Below the pieces are notes generated by a model. It saw only the letters and a list, made by a program, of their open reading frames with translations. It had not been told where the DNA came from and searched no databases. The position numbers and the translations under genes are program-made. Positions 25,663-34,126 of a DNA stretch of 64,000 nucleotides are shown here, piece after piece; position 1 is the stretch's first letter, and each line of letters starts with the position of its first letter. This DNA is from Subsaximicrobium wynnwilliamsii (lineage in GTDB: Bacteria; Bacteroidota; Bacteroidia; Flavobacteriales; Flavobacteriaceae), in assembly GCF_007997225.1 (NCBI RefSeq), contig NZ_VORM01000021.1, positions 1 through 64,000 on the forward strand, written 5' to 3'.

Positions 25663-26988
25663 TTATTTTCTGTAAATAGGGATGTTGAGACCAACGAACA
25701 CATCTGTGGTTTTTGAGCTATCAGATAATAAGTTGCTAAAAACCGATGCCGATCCTACAGTCAATGGGCCAAGTCTAATACCAGTTCCAAATGCGAAATC
25801 CCCATATTGTCTAAGGCTCAACGGGGCATACAAACTAAACCATTTGGTTTCCAATCGCGGCGCCAAAGTAAAAGTGTTGATCACATTGTTGGTGAGCTCA
25901 TTGTCTTGTTTTACCAGTGACATATCCGCTTGAGCACTTACCAAGAATTTTTTAGTCAGACGATAATCCACTAAAACGTGTAAAGCTGTTGGCAATTGAA
26001 ATTTAGCGCTTTGGCCAATAGACGTGTTGTTGTAATTATTATCTAAAAAGGCCTCTAAATCGTCCTCTAATGTTAATGTGCTTACCGAAGCATTCAGGTC
26101 ATAACTGGTAGTTTCAGCATCCTCATAATTGATACTGCCAATATCGGTAATAGATAACCCAACTTTTAATTTATAGGGATCCTGAAAATAGCGAACATCA
26201 TCATTTTCCCTATTGGGATGCCATTGATAGGTAAAGCCCAGATCCATACCAAATCCTGAGCTCAGGTTCCCAAAATCAATATCATTATTGTCAAAGCCTT
26301 GAGTGCTTCCGTAGTTTAAAAAACCTCGGGTGGTCAAATTCTTACTGGCAGCAGTGTATTGACCTTGCAGTCCTGGGCTATTGATGTAAACACCGCCAGC
26401 GCCCATGAGGTACTTTAGGGTTACACCGGCTTTAAGCATTTGGTTTTGTTTGGCCAATAAAATACGACCGTAGGATAATCCTATTTCACTCCAAGCATGT
26501 ATGGTGCCGCTGAGGTTTTCAGAATTGAAATTGAAATCGTCGTTGGTATCGAATTCATCAATAATGTTCTCATAAAGTTGCCCATTGATATTGTTGAGGT
26601 TTAATATACCACGGCCTCTCGTGATGATTCCGATACTGCTCTTTTTATTGAGATTGAACATAAAGGAAGGTCCTACAATATCGGTATTGATGAAAAAATT
26701 GTTTGCTTCGGAAGGAAAGCGATTGGAATCCTCTTCAAAGTCAAAACCGCCATCAGATTTTATCAGGTCACTCACATTGATTCCGAAGTAATCACTGCCG
26801 CCAAATACACTGGCACTGGCAAGGTTAATATCGGCTTTAAAGTTAGAGCCCACAATGCTTGAAGGGTTGTAGACAACGCCATGAATGCCGGCATAATTAT
26901 CAACCGTGTGGCCGATGTAACTTTGGCTATGGCTGAATTGGAAAGAAAGCAAAAAGCAGAAGCCTAAGGCTAAAGAAAAATTTTTCAT
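25663..26988 (-). CDS. DUF5723 outer-membrane beta-barrel protein
   Basis: 441 residues with signal peptide MKNFSLALGFCFLLSFQFSHS, alternating beta-strand pattern and a barrel-like last strand ending in ...VFVGLNIPIYRK. VYNPSSIVGSNFKADINLAS near residue 40 and the tail match DUF5723, a Bacteroidota family of secreted barrels of unknown role. The C-terminal ~127 codons are duplicated at 28076-28457 on the same strand. Confidence 0.85.
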   Translation of the reverse strand: MKNFSLALGFCFLLSFQFSHSQSYIGHTVDNYAGIHGVVYNPSSIVGSNFKADINLASASVFGGSDYFGINVSDLIKSDGGFDFEEDSNRFPSEANNFFINTDIVGPSFMFNLNKKSSIGIITRGRGILNLNNINGQLYENIIDEFDTNDDFNFNSENLSGTIHAWSEIGLSYGRILLAKQNQMLKAGVTLKYLMGAGGVYINSPGLQGQYTAASKNLTTRGFLNYGSTQGFDNNDIDFGNLSSGFGMDLGFTYQWHPNRENDDVRYFQDPYKLKVGLSITDIGSINYEDAETTSYDLNASVSTLTLEDDLEAFLDNNYNNTSIGQSAKFQLPTALHVLVDYRLTKKFLVSAQADMSLVKQDNELTNNVINTFTLAPRLETKWFSLYAPLSLRQYGDFAFGTGIRLGPLTVGSASVFSNLLSDSSKTTDVFVGLNIPIYRK

Positions 26989-27071
26989 GTAAATTTAGTT
27001 TAGGTTAAGTAGTGGTAAAAAAAAGAAATTTAATTTAAGTATGCAATCTATTTTAAAAAATGTCACAAAAA

Positions 27072-27096
27072 CATCCCCATTAATGGGTATTTTTTA
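27072..27096. terminator. Hairpin CCCATTAATGGG with T-run
   Basis: A self-complementary CCCATTAATGGG flanked by A and T runs, 17 bp past the stop of the regulator fragment at 27113, so it was probably that gene's terminator. Confidence 0.6.
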
Positions 27097-27112
27097 AAAC
27101 GGAAGCAATCGC

Positions 27113-27209
27113 TTAGAACCGATATTTCCGTTCTAAGGCATAGCGCATCAATTCGCCCTTACCACTCAAACCCAAGATTCGGGTCCTGTTTTTGCGATGG
27201 GTATCTACG
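27113..27209 (-). pseudogene. C-terminal tail of a NarL/LuxR-type response regulator
   Basis: The minus strand encodes TVDTHRKNRTRILGLSGK followed by GELMRYALERKYRF and stop, the recognition helix and last helix of a LuxR-type HTH domain as in NarL-family regulators. Everything before it is missing: at about 27207 the sequence switches into the copy of the M49 peptidase gene, with ACGGTTTGAT shared at the junction. Confidence 0.85.
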
Positions 27210-27691
27210 GTTTGATTACGCAATTGATTCGCTTGAACATTGGCGACAACATTGAGGAGGCACACATGAGAAACAGGCAGTGGGTTGCGGCTTGGGCTTA
27301 TGAAAAAGGAATGAAGGATAACGTTATTGAAAAGATCACTAGAGATGGTAAGACGTATTTCAATATCAACGATTATGAAAAATTGCACGCCATCTTTGGA
27401 GAATTGTTGCGTGAAACACAGCGCATAAAATCGGAAGGCGATTATAAAGCGGTTGAAGATTTGGTGGAAGGTTATGGCGTGAAAGTGGATCAAGACATCC
27501 ATAACGAGGTTTTGGAACGCAACAAACAATTTACAGCTGCGCCTTACAACGGTTTTGTGAATCCTGTTTTAGTCCCAGAATTGGATAAAAATGGTGAGAT
27601 CTACGATATCAAAGTGACCCAGCCAGACCATTTTGACCAGCAAATGTTGGAGTATAGTAAAACATTCGGCTTTCTTCCTGAAATGAATTAA
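27207..27691 (+). pseudogene. Duplicated 3' fragment of the dipeptidyl peptidase III gene
   Basis: Encodes the last ~160 residues (from LITQLIRLNIGDNIEEAHMR to FGFLPEMN) with only a few changes (for example Ser to Asn in AAPYNGF). It lacks the zinc motifs and a start region, so it cannot be an active peptidase. Confidence 0.92.
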
Positions 27692-28075
27692 GCAAAGGTT
27701 TTAGCTGAAAATGAAAAGGGATGTAATTGGTTTTACATTCCTTTTTATTGATGCTGATTTTGAGCAGAATGAAATTCAAAAGGATCAATGCGGAAACGGA
27801 AAAGGAAGATGCTCATAAGTGTCTGATTTTAATGACATCGCATTAGTTGCGATATGTCGTCATTGGCAAGCGAAATAGTCTTAATCTGAAGGTTTCAATT
27901 GCCTACAAACAACAGGTTTTGCCAGGTCTTTTGGACCGTGAAAAGTAATTGGGCAATAGGCATAGCTGTCATTGGTTGAATTGCTGCCACACTACAATTT
28001 GAGTCATCTTCATCAACGAAAAAAATCCCCAGTAGTGGGGATTTTTAAAAAAGTAACTTGGTGTTTCCGTCCAGT

Positions 28076-28457
28076 CTATTTTCTGTAAATAGGGATGTTG
28101 AGACCAACAAACACATCTGTGGTTTTTGAGCTATCAGATAATAAATTGCTAAAAACCGATGCCGATCCTACAGTCAATGGGCCAAGTCTAATACCAGTTC
28201 CAAATGCGAAATCCCCATATTGTCTAAGGCTCAACGGGGCATACAAACTAAACCATTTGGTTTCCAATCGCGGCGCCAAAGTAAAAGTATTGATCACATT
28301 ATTGGAGAGCTCATTGTCTTGTTTTACCATGGATATATCCGCTTGAGCACTTACCAAGAATTTTTTAGTCAGACGATAATCCACTAAAACGTGTAAAGCT
28401 GTTGGCAATTGAAATTTAGCGCTTTGGCCAATAGACGTGTTGTTGTAATTGTTGTCT
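28076..28457 (-). pseudogene. Duplicated 3' fragment of the DUF5723 gene
   Basis: Encodes the last ~127 residues, from DNNYNNTSIGQSAKF to PIYRK. Upstream it is joined in frame to the start of a flavoprotein gene (REVANGSTS|DNNYNN), giving a chimeric frame of 147 codons. No signal peptide, so it is not expected to reach the outer membrane. Confidence 0.92.
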
Positions 28458-28651
28458 GAAGTGCTTCCATTGGCAACTTCGCGTCGGTCTATCACAACCG
28501 TTTTATAACCTTCTTCCATGCATTAGTGAGCCATCAAGCTTCCTGTGATGCCGCCTCCGACGATGAGAATTTCGGTTTCGATATTTTTCCTCAATGAAGG
28601 ATAAGATTCCAATAAACCGTTTTTTTACCAACCAAAATGGTTCATTAGATG
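28458..28651 (-). pseudogene. N-terminal fragment of a FAD-dependent oxidoreductase (DAO family)
   Basis: The minus strand encodes NGLLESYPSLRKN, then IETEILIVGGGITGSLMAH with the Rossmann GGGITG motif, an in-frame TAA where a Gln is usual, then CMEEGYKTVVIDRREVANGS. Further upstream NEPFWLVK is in another frame, one extra A in a run of seven. So there are a frameshift, a nonsense codon and a truncation at the duplication border. It is a dead remnant. Confidence 0.85.
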
Positions 28652-28682
28652 TTAAGTCTATAATGAGTTAATATAATTAGAA

Positions 28683-29748
28683 TTATTTTTCTTGAAGTTT
28701 TTTAATCTGTTTTGCTGCCTTTTCCAACTGTTCTTCCGTAGCTTTTTTGGGCATTTGCTCTTTTGCGCCTTGAGGTTCGAAACTCAATTCCACGTAAAAA
28801 GGAAAGTGGTCAGAGTCTATCGATTGGCAACTTTTCATCTCGGCTAAACGAAATTCAGGCGAAACAAAAAATATGGTCCAAAGGCCAACGTAATAAATAC
28901 TTTTTAGCATTAAACGTATTGTAAAAGCCGCGTCCAACTCTAATATCTAATAATTCGCTCGTTTTTTGAAATAATCGAGTGGTTGAAGACCAAGGAATAT
29001 CGTTGAAATCGCCAATGACAATGACTGGAATTTCAGACGCTCTTGACAATTTGGAAGTCATCATCAATTCTGCATCTCTATCAGTCGATAAGGGGTTTTC
29101 CTGTGGCATTGGTGGCGTGGGATGGACTGCATATAATTGTGCAATTTCTCCAGATGGCAAGCGGAATTTAGTGTGAATTGAAGGAATGCTGTCAGTAACC
29201 ATAAATTTCAATTGTGGGTCAATGAGTTCCAATTTCGAATACAGCAAGATTCCATATGTGTTTTCAAGAGGCAATTCAACCTTGTACTTATATTCTGAAG
29301 ATAGATTTTTTACGATGGCATCTTTCCATTGGTTATTCGCCTCTGTGAAAATCATAATATCCGAATCGAGTTCTCTAATGACATCCATTAAAATATCATT
29401 GTTCTCATTTTTTTGCAACACATTGGCAGTAAGAAGTTTTATTTTAAATTTGTCGTCGGTTTTTGTAGCATCCATCACTTCTTTCTTGAAAAAAGGCGTA
29501 TAAGGCGCAATTTTAAAAAATTGAAAAACAAAACATAAAACAAGTAGTATTATGAATAGAAAATCTTTTTTATTCCAAAAATCAAATTTTATACAGAAAG
29601 CAAGAATGGCGAGAAACGTAAGCGTCGTAAGTTGAATATGTGGGAAGTCGAACATTCGAATCCACCAATAATCTGCTGGTATCAATGGAAGCAAAGTTAA
29701 AACCATAGCTACAAAGCCAAAACCGAATAAAAACTTCTTTAAAGTCAT
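28683..29748 (-). pseudogene. Endonuclease/exonuclease/phosphatase family protein with a C-terminal frameshift
   Basis: The first frame (29748-28855) gives three N-terminal membrane segments and an EEP domain: TANVLQKNENN, FTEANNQW, AVHPTPP, VIGDFNDIPWS, then PLDHIF. After that it runs off into CFA and stop, while an overlapping frame continues VSPEFRLAEMKSCQSIDSDH (the catalytic SDHFP) and ends in a Lys-rich tail. Removing one T from the six at about 28863-28868 restores one ORF of ~354 codons. It could be a real frameshift, ribosomal slippage at the T-run, or a base-calling error. Confidence 0.85.
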
Positions 29749-30319
29749 GGGTGTTTATTTTTTTTGAAAGATATGTAAAATTATGTCAGTTGATAGATTG
29801 AAATTCATTGTTGTCCGATTGAACTTTTACGAACAATGATTTTGTTAACAGCAGCAAACATTAAGGCAAATTTTAAATACAATAGCTTGCTTAAGCTCTA
29901 AAAGACATTTTAAGTTTTGAAATTAAAAATGAAAGTCAGATGGGCTTAATTCTCAAATGTTTACGAATCAAGTCTTATGCCTGCATGCCGGATATGAAGG
30001 TCTTATGTCTTGCAGCGCAGCGCCTGCCGGCAGGGTCTTAAGTCTTTGTATGACAATATTGATTTAAAATAGTTGTTTTATAAGGTTCGCTATCATTCCA
30101 AATGGCAAGAAGGCATGCGCAAAGCACTTCCTGTGTCAATAAACTTAGGCGATTGTGAAATGTTAAGTCGCTAAAATTGAATCCTACTCAATACCCATTA
30201 CAAAGATGCAATGTAGAACAACATCATAACATAGCTAATACATGGGATATTGAGCGGGTAAGATACTTAAAAGTAAAAAATAAGGGAAGGAGTGCTTGAT
30301 AGCTGCCAAAGAAAGCTTT
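29749..30319. other. Intergenic, no gene seen; contains CCTGCCGGCAGG palindrome
   Basis: 570 bp with stops in all frames. The palindrome CCTGCCGGCAGG (30023-30034) lies in the phrase GCAGCGCAGCGCCTGCCGGCA; related GC-rich words occur near 19710-19735 (GCGCATCGCCTGCCGG). The element recurs in AT-rich gaps, so it looks like a small dispersed repeat. Confidence 0.5.
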
Positions 30320-30505
30320 TTAAATAAAAATGAATTTAATGGCAGCAATCATAAGCAAAAATGAAATAAAGGCAATAAGGATCCAAACGCTTCCTTTGTA
30401 ATATTTTCTGTGGAGTTTTGAGTCCTTCCGATAGGCATAAATGAGAGCGATAATGAAGACAATCGCAAATAAAATACCGAAAACCAATTGACCCGTACTG
30501 AACAT
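30320..30505 (-). CDS. Small two-helix membrane protein, unknown
   Basis: 61 residues from ATG 30505 (MFSTGQLVFGILFAIVFIIA). Two hydrophobic helices separated by a very basic loop (YRKDSKLHRKYYKG), a layout seen in many Flavobacteriaceae small hypothetical proteins. No known function. The longer frame upstream would need a non-ATG start. Confidence 0.65.
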   Translation of the reverse strand: MFSTGQLVFGILFAIVFIIALIYAYRKDSKLHRKYYKGSVWILIAFISFLLMIAAIKFIFI

Positions 30506-30653
30506 ATTGCTATTTTTATGCAAAAGTAATTATTAAACATTGAATTTGCTATCTACAAAACATAAATACCACTATAAACTTACAATCATAAACCGAAGCA
30601 GCTTCAATTTTTAGGAGCCTGAATCAAGAAATTTTAACCAACAGCAATACCTT

Positions 30654-31040
30654 ATGAAACAAAAAATAGAAGCTGTCAAGGCTTTTCACAGCGCATTTAA
30701 AATCGGCCATCGCGAAACTCCCAAGGCCCATTTAGGACTGGAGAAAAACATGCTGCGCTATAAATTGATGCGCGAGGAAAACGAGGAATATCTTGAAGCT
30801 GCCAATGCAGATGATTTGGTGGAAGTGGCAGATGCGCTTGGCGATATGCTCTACATTCTCTGCGGTACCATCATCGAGCATGGTCTCCAACATAAAATAG
30901 AGGAGGTTTTTGACGAAATCCAACGCAGTAACATGAGCAAATTGGGAGCAAATGGCGAGCCCATTTACCGTGAGGATGGGAAAGTGCTTAAAGGGCCAAA
31001 TTACTTCAAGCCCAATATTTCTGAAATCCTTGAGAAATAA
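30654..31040 (+). CDS. MazG-like / phosphoribosyl-ATP pyrophosphohydrolase-like NTP pyrophosphohydrolase
   Basis: 128 residues, all-alpha. The metal-binding signature ExxE-(12-28)-ExxD is visible as REENEEYLEA followed by DLVEVADALGDMLYILCG. Such single-domain MazG-fold enzymes hydrolyse (deoxy)nucleoside triphosphates to monophosphate and pyrophosphate; the nucleotide is not predictable. The C-terminal part EPIYREDGKVLKGPNYFKP is typical of this subgroup. It appears monocistronic. Confidence 0.85.
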   Translation: MKQKIEAVKAFHSAFKIGHRETPKAHLGLEKNMLRYKLMREENEEYLEAANADDLVEVADALGDMLYILCGTIIEHGLQHKIEEVFDEIQRSNMSKLGANGEPIYREDGKVLKGPNYFKPNISEILEK

Positions 31041-31050
31041 ATCTCTCAAT

Positions 31051-31130
31051 AGGGTTTTATGCCTCGAGGTTTGCCCTGAACTACAAAGAACTTCGTTCAA
31101 TTCGTACCACGTGGACTTGCCACGGGCTTA
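31051..31130. repeat. Dispersed 80-bp repeat, copy A
   Basis: Aligns without gaps to 44961-45040 (copy B). Shared words include AGGGTTTTA, TACAAAGAA, TTCAATTC and GGGC/GGACTTGCC. Both copies lie just after a gene end. The sense translation of the reverse strand (RGKxTxYELxE) is a shadow peptide, not a protein. Confidence 0.75.
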
Positions 31131-31140
31131 TTGATTAAAA

Positions 31141-31198
31141 AAAAAATTCCAAATTCCAAAGCTTCGGCAGTTTTGGAATTTGGAATTTGGAATTTTTT
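31141..31198. terminator. Long hairpin terminator of TTTGGAA repeats
   Basis: AAAAAATTCCAAATTCCAAA pairs with TTTGGAATTTGGAATTTTTT across GCTTCGGCAG. It lies between the convergent MazG-like and ilvE genes and can end transcription from both. It is followed by ATTTAA hexamers up to about 31230. Confidence 0.85.
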
Positions 31199-31226
31199 AG
31201 TATGGAATTTAAATTTAAATTTAAAT

Positions 31227-32297
31227 TTAAATTTCCATTCTCCAGCCATTCTTGTCTTCCGCAAGATTATGCTGAATATTGAGCATTTTAGATTTCAATC
31301 GGCTGGAGTAGGAGTGCTCGTTAACCTCTGGCAATTCATAAACCTGCTCTTGAAATTCAAAAGCTGAGATTGGACTGATTACCGCCGCAGTGCCAGCTCC
31401 AAAGATCTCTTTCAAGCTACCATCTTTGGAAGCTTCAACGATTTCTGATACTTTGATGGGTCTAACCTCGCAAGGGATGTCATTATCGGCTGCCAATTGA
31501 ATCAAACTCTTTCTAGTCACACCATCTAAAATACGGTCACTTATTGGTGCCGTGATTAGAGTATCATTGATTCTGAAAAACACATTCATCGTACCAGCTT
31601 CCTCTAAATAAGTATGGGTATCGGCATCGGTCCAGATTACTTGTTGGTACCCGCGATCTTGTGCCAATTTGGTTGGGTAAAACTGTGCGGCATAATTTCC
31701 TGCTGCTTTTGCAAAACCCACACCTCCACTGGCCGAACGGCTAAATTTCTCAGCAATCAATACCCTCACGGTGCCTTTGTAATAGGCTTTTGCTGGTGCG
31801 CAAATGATCATGAAACGGTAGCTTTCTGAAGGAGCAGCTGCAATGGCTGAATCTATCGCAATCACAAAGGGTCTCAAATATAAGGAGTTGCCTACACCTG
31901 GTTGGATCCAAGCTTTGTCCATATTTACCAAGGTTTTTAGGCCTTCAAAAAAGTAATTCTCAGGAAATTCTGGGATGGCCAAACGGGCAGCAGACTTGTT
32001 AATGCGCTTAAAGTTTTGGTCTGGTCTAAAGAGAAAAACCTTTCCGTTGTCGTCCTTATAGGCTTTCATGCCTTCAAAAACTGCTTGTCCGTAATGAAAC
32101 ACACGTGCCGAAGGATCTATAGTCATCGGTTGGTAAGGGACAATCTTAGGCTCTTGCCAGGCTCCATTTTTATAGTCACAATAAAACATGTGATCTGTAA
32201 AGGTTTTTCCGAAGGCTAAGTCGCTAAAATCTATCGAACTTACCCGAGATTCCTTAACTTTTTCTATCTGTAGTTTGGCGTTTGCAGTATTTGACAT
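31227..32297 (-). CDS. ilvE: Branched-chain amino acid aminotransferase
   Basis: 356 residues from ATG 32297; the longer frame upstream runs through the divergent promoter and is not credible. Type II BCAT signature: GQAVFEGMKAY near residue 58, GGVGFAKAAGNYAAQ with the PLP lysine near residue 188, and EEAGTMNVFF near 227. The enzyme transfers amino groups between glutamate and the branched-chain 2-oxo acids, the last step of Leu, Ile and Val synthesis. It is divergent from the DUF4920 gene. Confidence 0.95.
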   Translation of the reverse strand: MSNTANAKLQIEKVKESRVSSIDFSDLAFGKTFTDHMFYCDYKNGAWQEPKIVPYQPMTIDPSARVFHYGQAVFEGMKAYKDDNGKVFLFRPDQNFKRINKSAARLAIPEFPENYFFEGLKTLVNMDKAWIQPGVGNSLYLRPFVIAIDSAIAAAPSESYRFMIICAPAKAYYKGTVRVLIAEKFSRSASGGVGFAKAAGNYAAQFYPTKLAQDRGYQQVIWTDADTHTYLEEAGTMNVFFRINDTLITAPISDRILDGVTRKSLIQLAADNDIPCEVRPIKVSEIVEASKDGSLKEIFGAGTAAVISPISAFEFQEQVYELPEVNEHSYSSRLKSKMLNIQHNLAEDKNGWRMEI

Positions 32298-32372
32298 GAT
32301 GCTAGTTTTTAGTCTTGCAAAACTAGACATTTTAGGTCGGTTAAAAAAGTGAATGTTTTCTAAAAAAAAGTG

Positions 32373-32380
32373 TACTTTTG
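32373..32380 (+). promoter_or_regulatory. Candidate -7 element TACTTTTG
   Basis: TAnnTTTG match 29 bp before the DUF4920 start codon, with T-rich sequence about 20 bp upstream. It lies in the divergent gap between ilvE and the DUF4920-mnmD pair. Confidence 0.5.
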
Positions 32381-32408
32381 AAGACCTAAACCCTAAAAAG
32401 ACAAAGCA

Positions 32409-32927
32409 ATGAAACACATAATCGTCTTAGTATTAGTAGTGAGTAGTTTGTTGGCTTGTAAGCAGGAAAGCAAAACGGCCGATGTTGCTGCTACTGAAGA
32501 TTCCCAAATGGAACAGGAAATCGCTTATAAATCATTTGGTAAGGAGATCGACGCAAACAACGCGATGAATACCAAAAAAATGACCGAGGCTTATCAAAAC
32601 ATGACTGTGGGAGACTCTATGGATGCCAAGGTCATGGCGAAGGTTGACGAGGTTTGCCAAGCCAAAGGATGTTGGATGAAACTGGATTTGGAAAATGGTG
32701 AGCAAGCAATGGTTAAGTTTAAGGATTACGGCTTTTTCATGCCTAAAGACATTGCTGGTAAAGAGGTAATCATCAACGGTAAGGCCTATGTAAATGAGGT
32801 GCCTGTTGATGAGCAACGTCATTATGCCGAAGATGGTGGTGCCAGCAAAGAGGAAATCGCCTTGATCACAGCGCCTAAAAAAACATTTTCCTTTGAGGCC
32901 GACGGTGTGCTTTTGAAATCCATTTAA
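32409..32927 (+). CDS. DUF4920 lipoprotein
   Basis: 172 residues with lipobox SLLAC (Cys 17). The DUF4920 core begins at YKSFGKEID and contains VDEVCQAKGCWMKLDLENG with two Cys near residue 85, then FMPKDIAGKEVIINGKAYV. Distantly OB-fold-like; function unknown. Its stop codon is followed after one base by the GTG start of mnmD, so the two genes are coupled. Confidence 0.88.
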   Translation: MKHIIVLVLVVSSLLACKQESKTADVAATEDSQMEQEIAYKSFGKEIDANNAMNTKKMTEAYQNMTVGDSMDAKVMAKVDEVCQAKGCWMKLDLENGEQAMVKFKDYGFFMPKDIAGKEVIINGKAYVNEVPVDEQRHYAEDGGASKEEIALITAPKKTFSFEADGVLLKSI

Positions 32928-32928
32928 A

Positions 32929-33615
32929 GTGCAACGAAAAATAATTATTACTGAAGACGGGTCAGCCACCATCCAAATCGAAGATTGGAACGAGCAATAC
33001 CATTCCGTTCACGGTGCCATACAAGAAGCAAACCATGTCTACATCAAACACGGTTTGCTTTTTTGTTCTGAAGCACTTTCTGCAGAAAAAAAAGGCATCT
33101 CGCTTTTGGAAATAGGTTTCGGTACCGGTCTCAATGCCATACTTAGCTTGTTGACTGCGGAAGCATTGAAGCTTCATATCAACTATGTAGGCGTTGAAGG
33201 ATTTCCTGTTTCTTCGGAAGAATTACAGCAACTCAATTATGTGGAGCAACTTCAAATGGATAAGCATCGATTTGATCGCTTGCACAACTGCTCTTGGGAA
33301 GAGCCGCATGCCATTTCCGAAGCATTCACACTAACCAAAAAGCAACTTTTTTTCAAGGACATCGCTGAAGTGAACGCTTATGATCTCATCTATTTTGATG
33401 CCTTTGGCGCAAGAGTTCAACCCGAATTGTGGACTGAAGACATCTTCAAACTCATGTTCGATGCTTTGAGACCCAACGGTGTATTAACCACTTACTCAGC
33501 AAAAGGCAGTGTGCGTCGTGCCATGCAAGCTGTGGGTTTTGAGGTGGAGCGATTAGCAGGCCCTCCCGGGAAACGGGAAATGTTGCGGGCGGTTAAGAAA
33601 GGTAGTGGGCAGTAG
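32929..33615 (+). CDS. mnmD: tRNA 5-methylaminomethyl-2-thiouridine methyltransferase MnmD
   Basis: 228 residues from a GTG start placed one base after the previous stop, the only start that keeps the N-terminal MQRKIIITEDGSATI. The SAM-binding motif LLEIGFGTGLNAIL (near residue 55) and DAFGARVQPELWTEDIF (near 160) identify MnmD, the methyltransferase domain that in gammaproteobacteria is fused in MnmC. It methylates the wobble uridine of tRNAs. The standalone form is usual in Bacteroidota. Confidence 0.92.
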   Translation: MQRKIIITEDGSATIQIEDWNEQYHSVHGAIQEANHVYIKHGLLFCSEALSAEKKGISLLEIGFGTGLNAILSLLTAEALKLHINYVGVEGFPVSSEELQQLNYVEQLQMDKHRFDRLHNCSWEEPHAISEAFTLTKKQLFFKDIAEVNAYDLIYFDAFGARVQPELWTEDIFKLMFDALRPNGVLTTYSAKGSVRRAMQAVGFEVERLAGPPGKREMLRAVKKGSGQ

Positions 33616-34110
33616 GGATTAGGCATTAGGGATGAGGTTGCAGGTTGTAGGTTGTAGGTTGTGGGGTGTAGGTAAGGGGTTTGTAAAATCGAAACCTAAG
33701 ATTTCATTTGTTTATAAATCTTTTTGATTTTAAGTTTCCAACACGAATTGGCTTAGTAACGATCTCATAGCGCCTTCCCTTTTGAACATTAGGTTTGTGG
33801 TTTAGGTTTCAAGTTCTCCCGATAGCTATCGGGATCATCTTCATCTTCGTCTTCGTCTTCAATTTCAAGTTCAAGTTCAATTTCATCTTCGTCTTCATCT
33901 TCGTCTTCAATTTCAAGTTCAAGTTCAATTTCAATTTCAACTTCAACTTCATCTTCGTCTTCAATTTCAAGTTCAAGTTCAAGTTCAACTTCATCTTCAA
34001 CTTCATCTTCATCTTCGTCTTCATCTTCATCTTCATCTTCGGAAAGAAGACAATCTTAAAATCAATAAAGTTAAACCCTTACTAAAGTAGATGTGTTAAG
34101 GCTGCATTTT
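33616..34110. repeat. Intergenic repeat block: GTAGGTT heptamers, CCCGATAGCTATCGGG and TTCATC/TTCAAG hexamers
   Basis: Heptamers of the type GTAGGTT/GCAGGTT lie at about 33635-33670. A perfect 16-bp palindrome CCCGATAGCTATCGGG is at 33818-33833. From 33841 to about 34041 there are some 33 hexamers mixing TTCATC, TTCGTC, TTCAAG and TTCAAT, open in several frames and giving meaningless KMK/FKF peptides. No gene. Confidence 0.9.
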
Positions 34111-34126
34111 CATTACATTTAAAACT

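Larger units (their letters stand above)
27207..28457. repeat. 1.25-kb segmental duplication of 24792-26044
   Basis: The segment repeats, in the same orientation, the 3' end of the M49 peptidase gene, the convergent intergenic region with both terminators, and the 3' end of the DUF5723 gene. Lengths are 1253 and 1251 bp. Coding parts are nearly identical; the intergenic part has many more differences and one diverged block (about 27930-27990). Both borders fall inside genes and join fragments of two other genes. Confidence 0.93.

Noticed and set aside
33795-34085. Open frames on both strands encoding FKF/NFNF and KMKMK repeats
   Set aside because: They are translations of a TTCAAG/TTCATC hexamer tract; no start context, no family and open in several frames at once.
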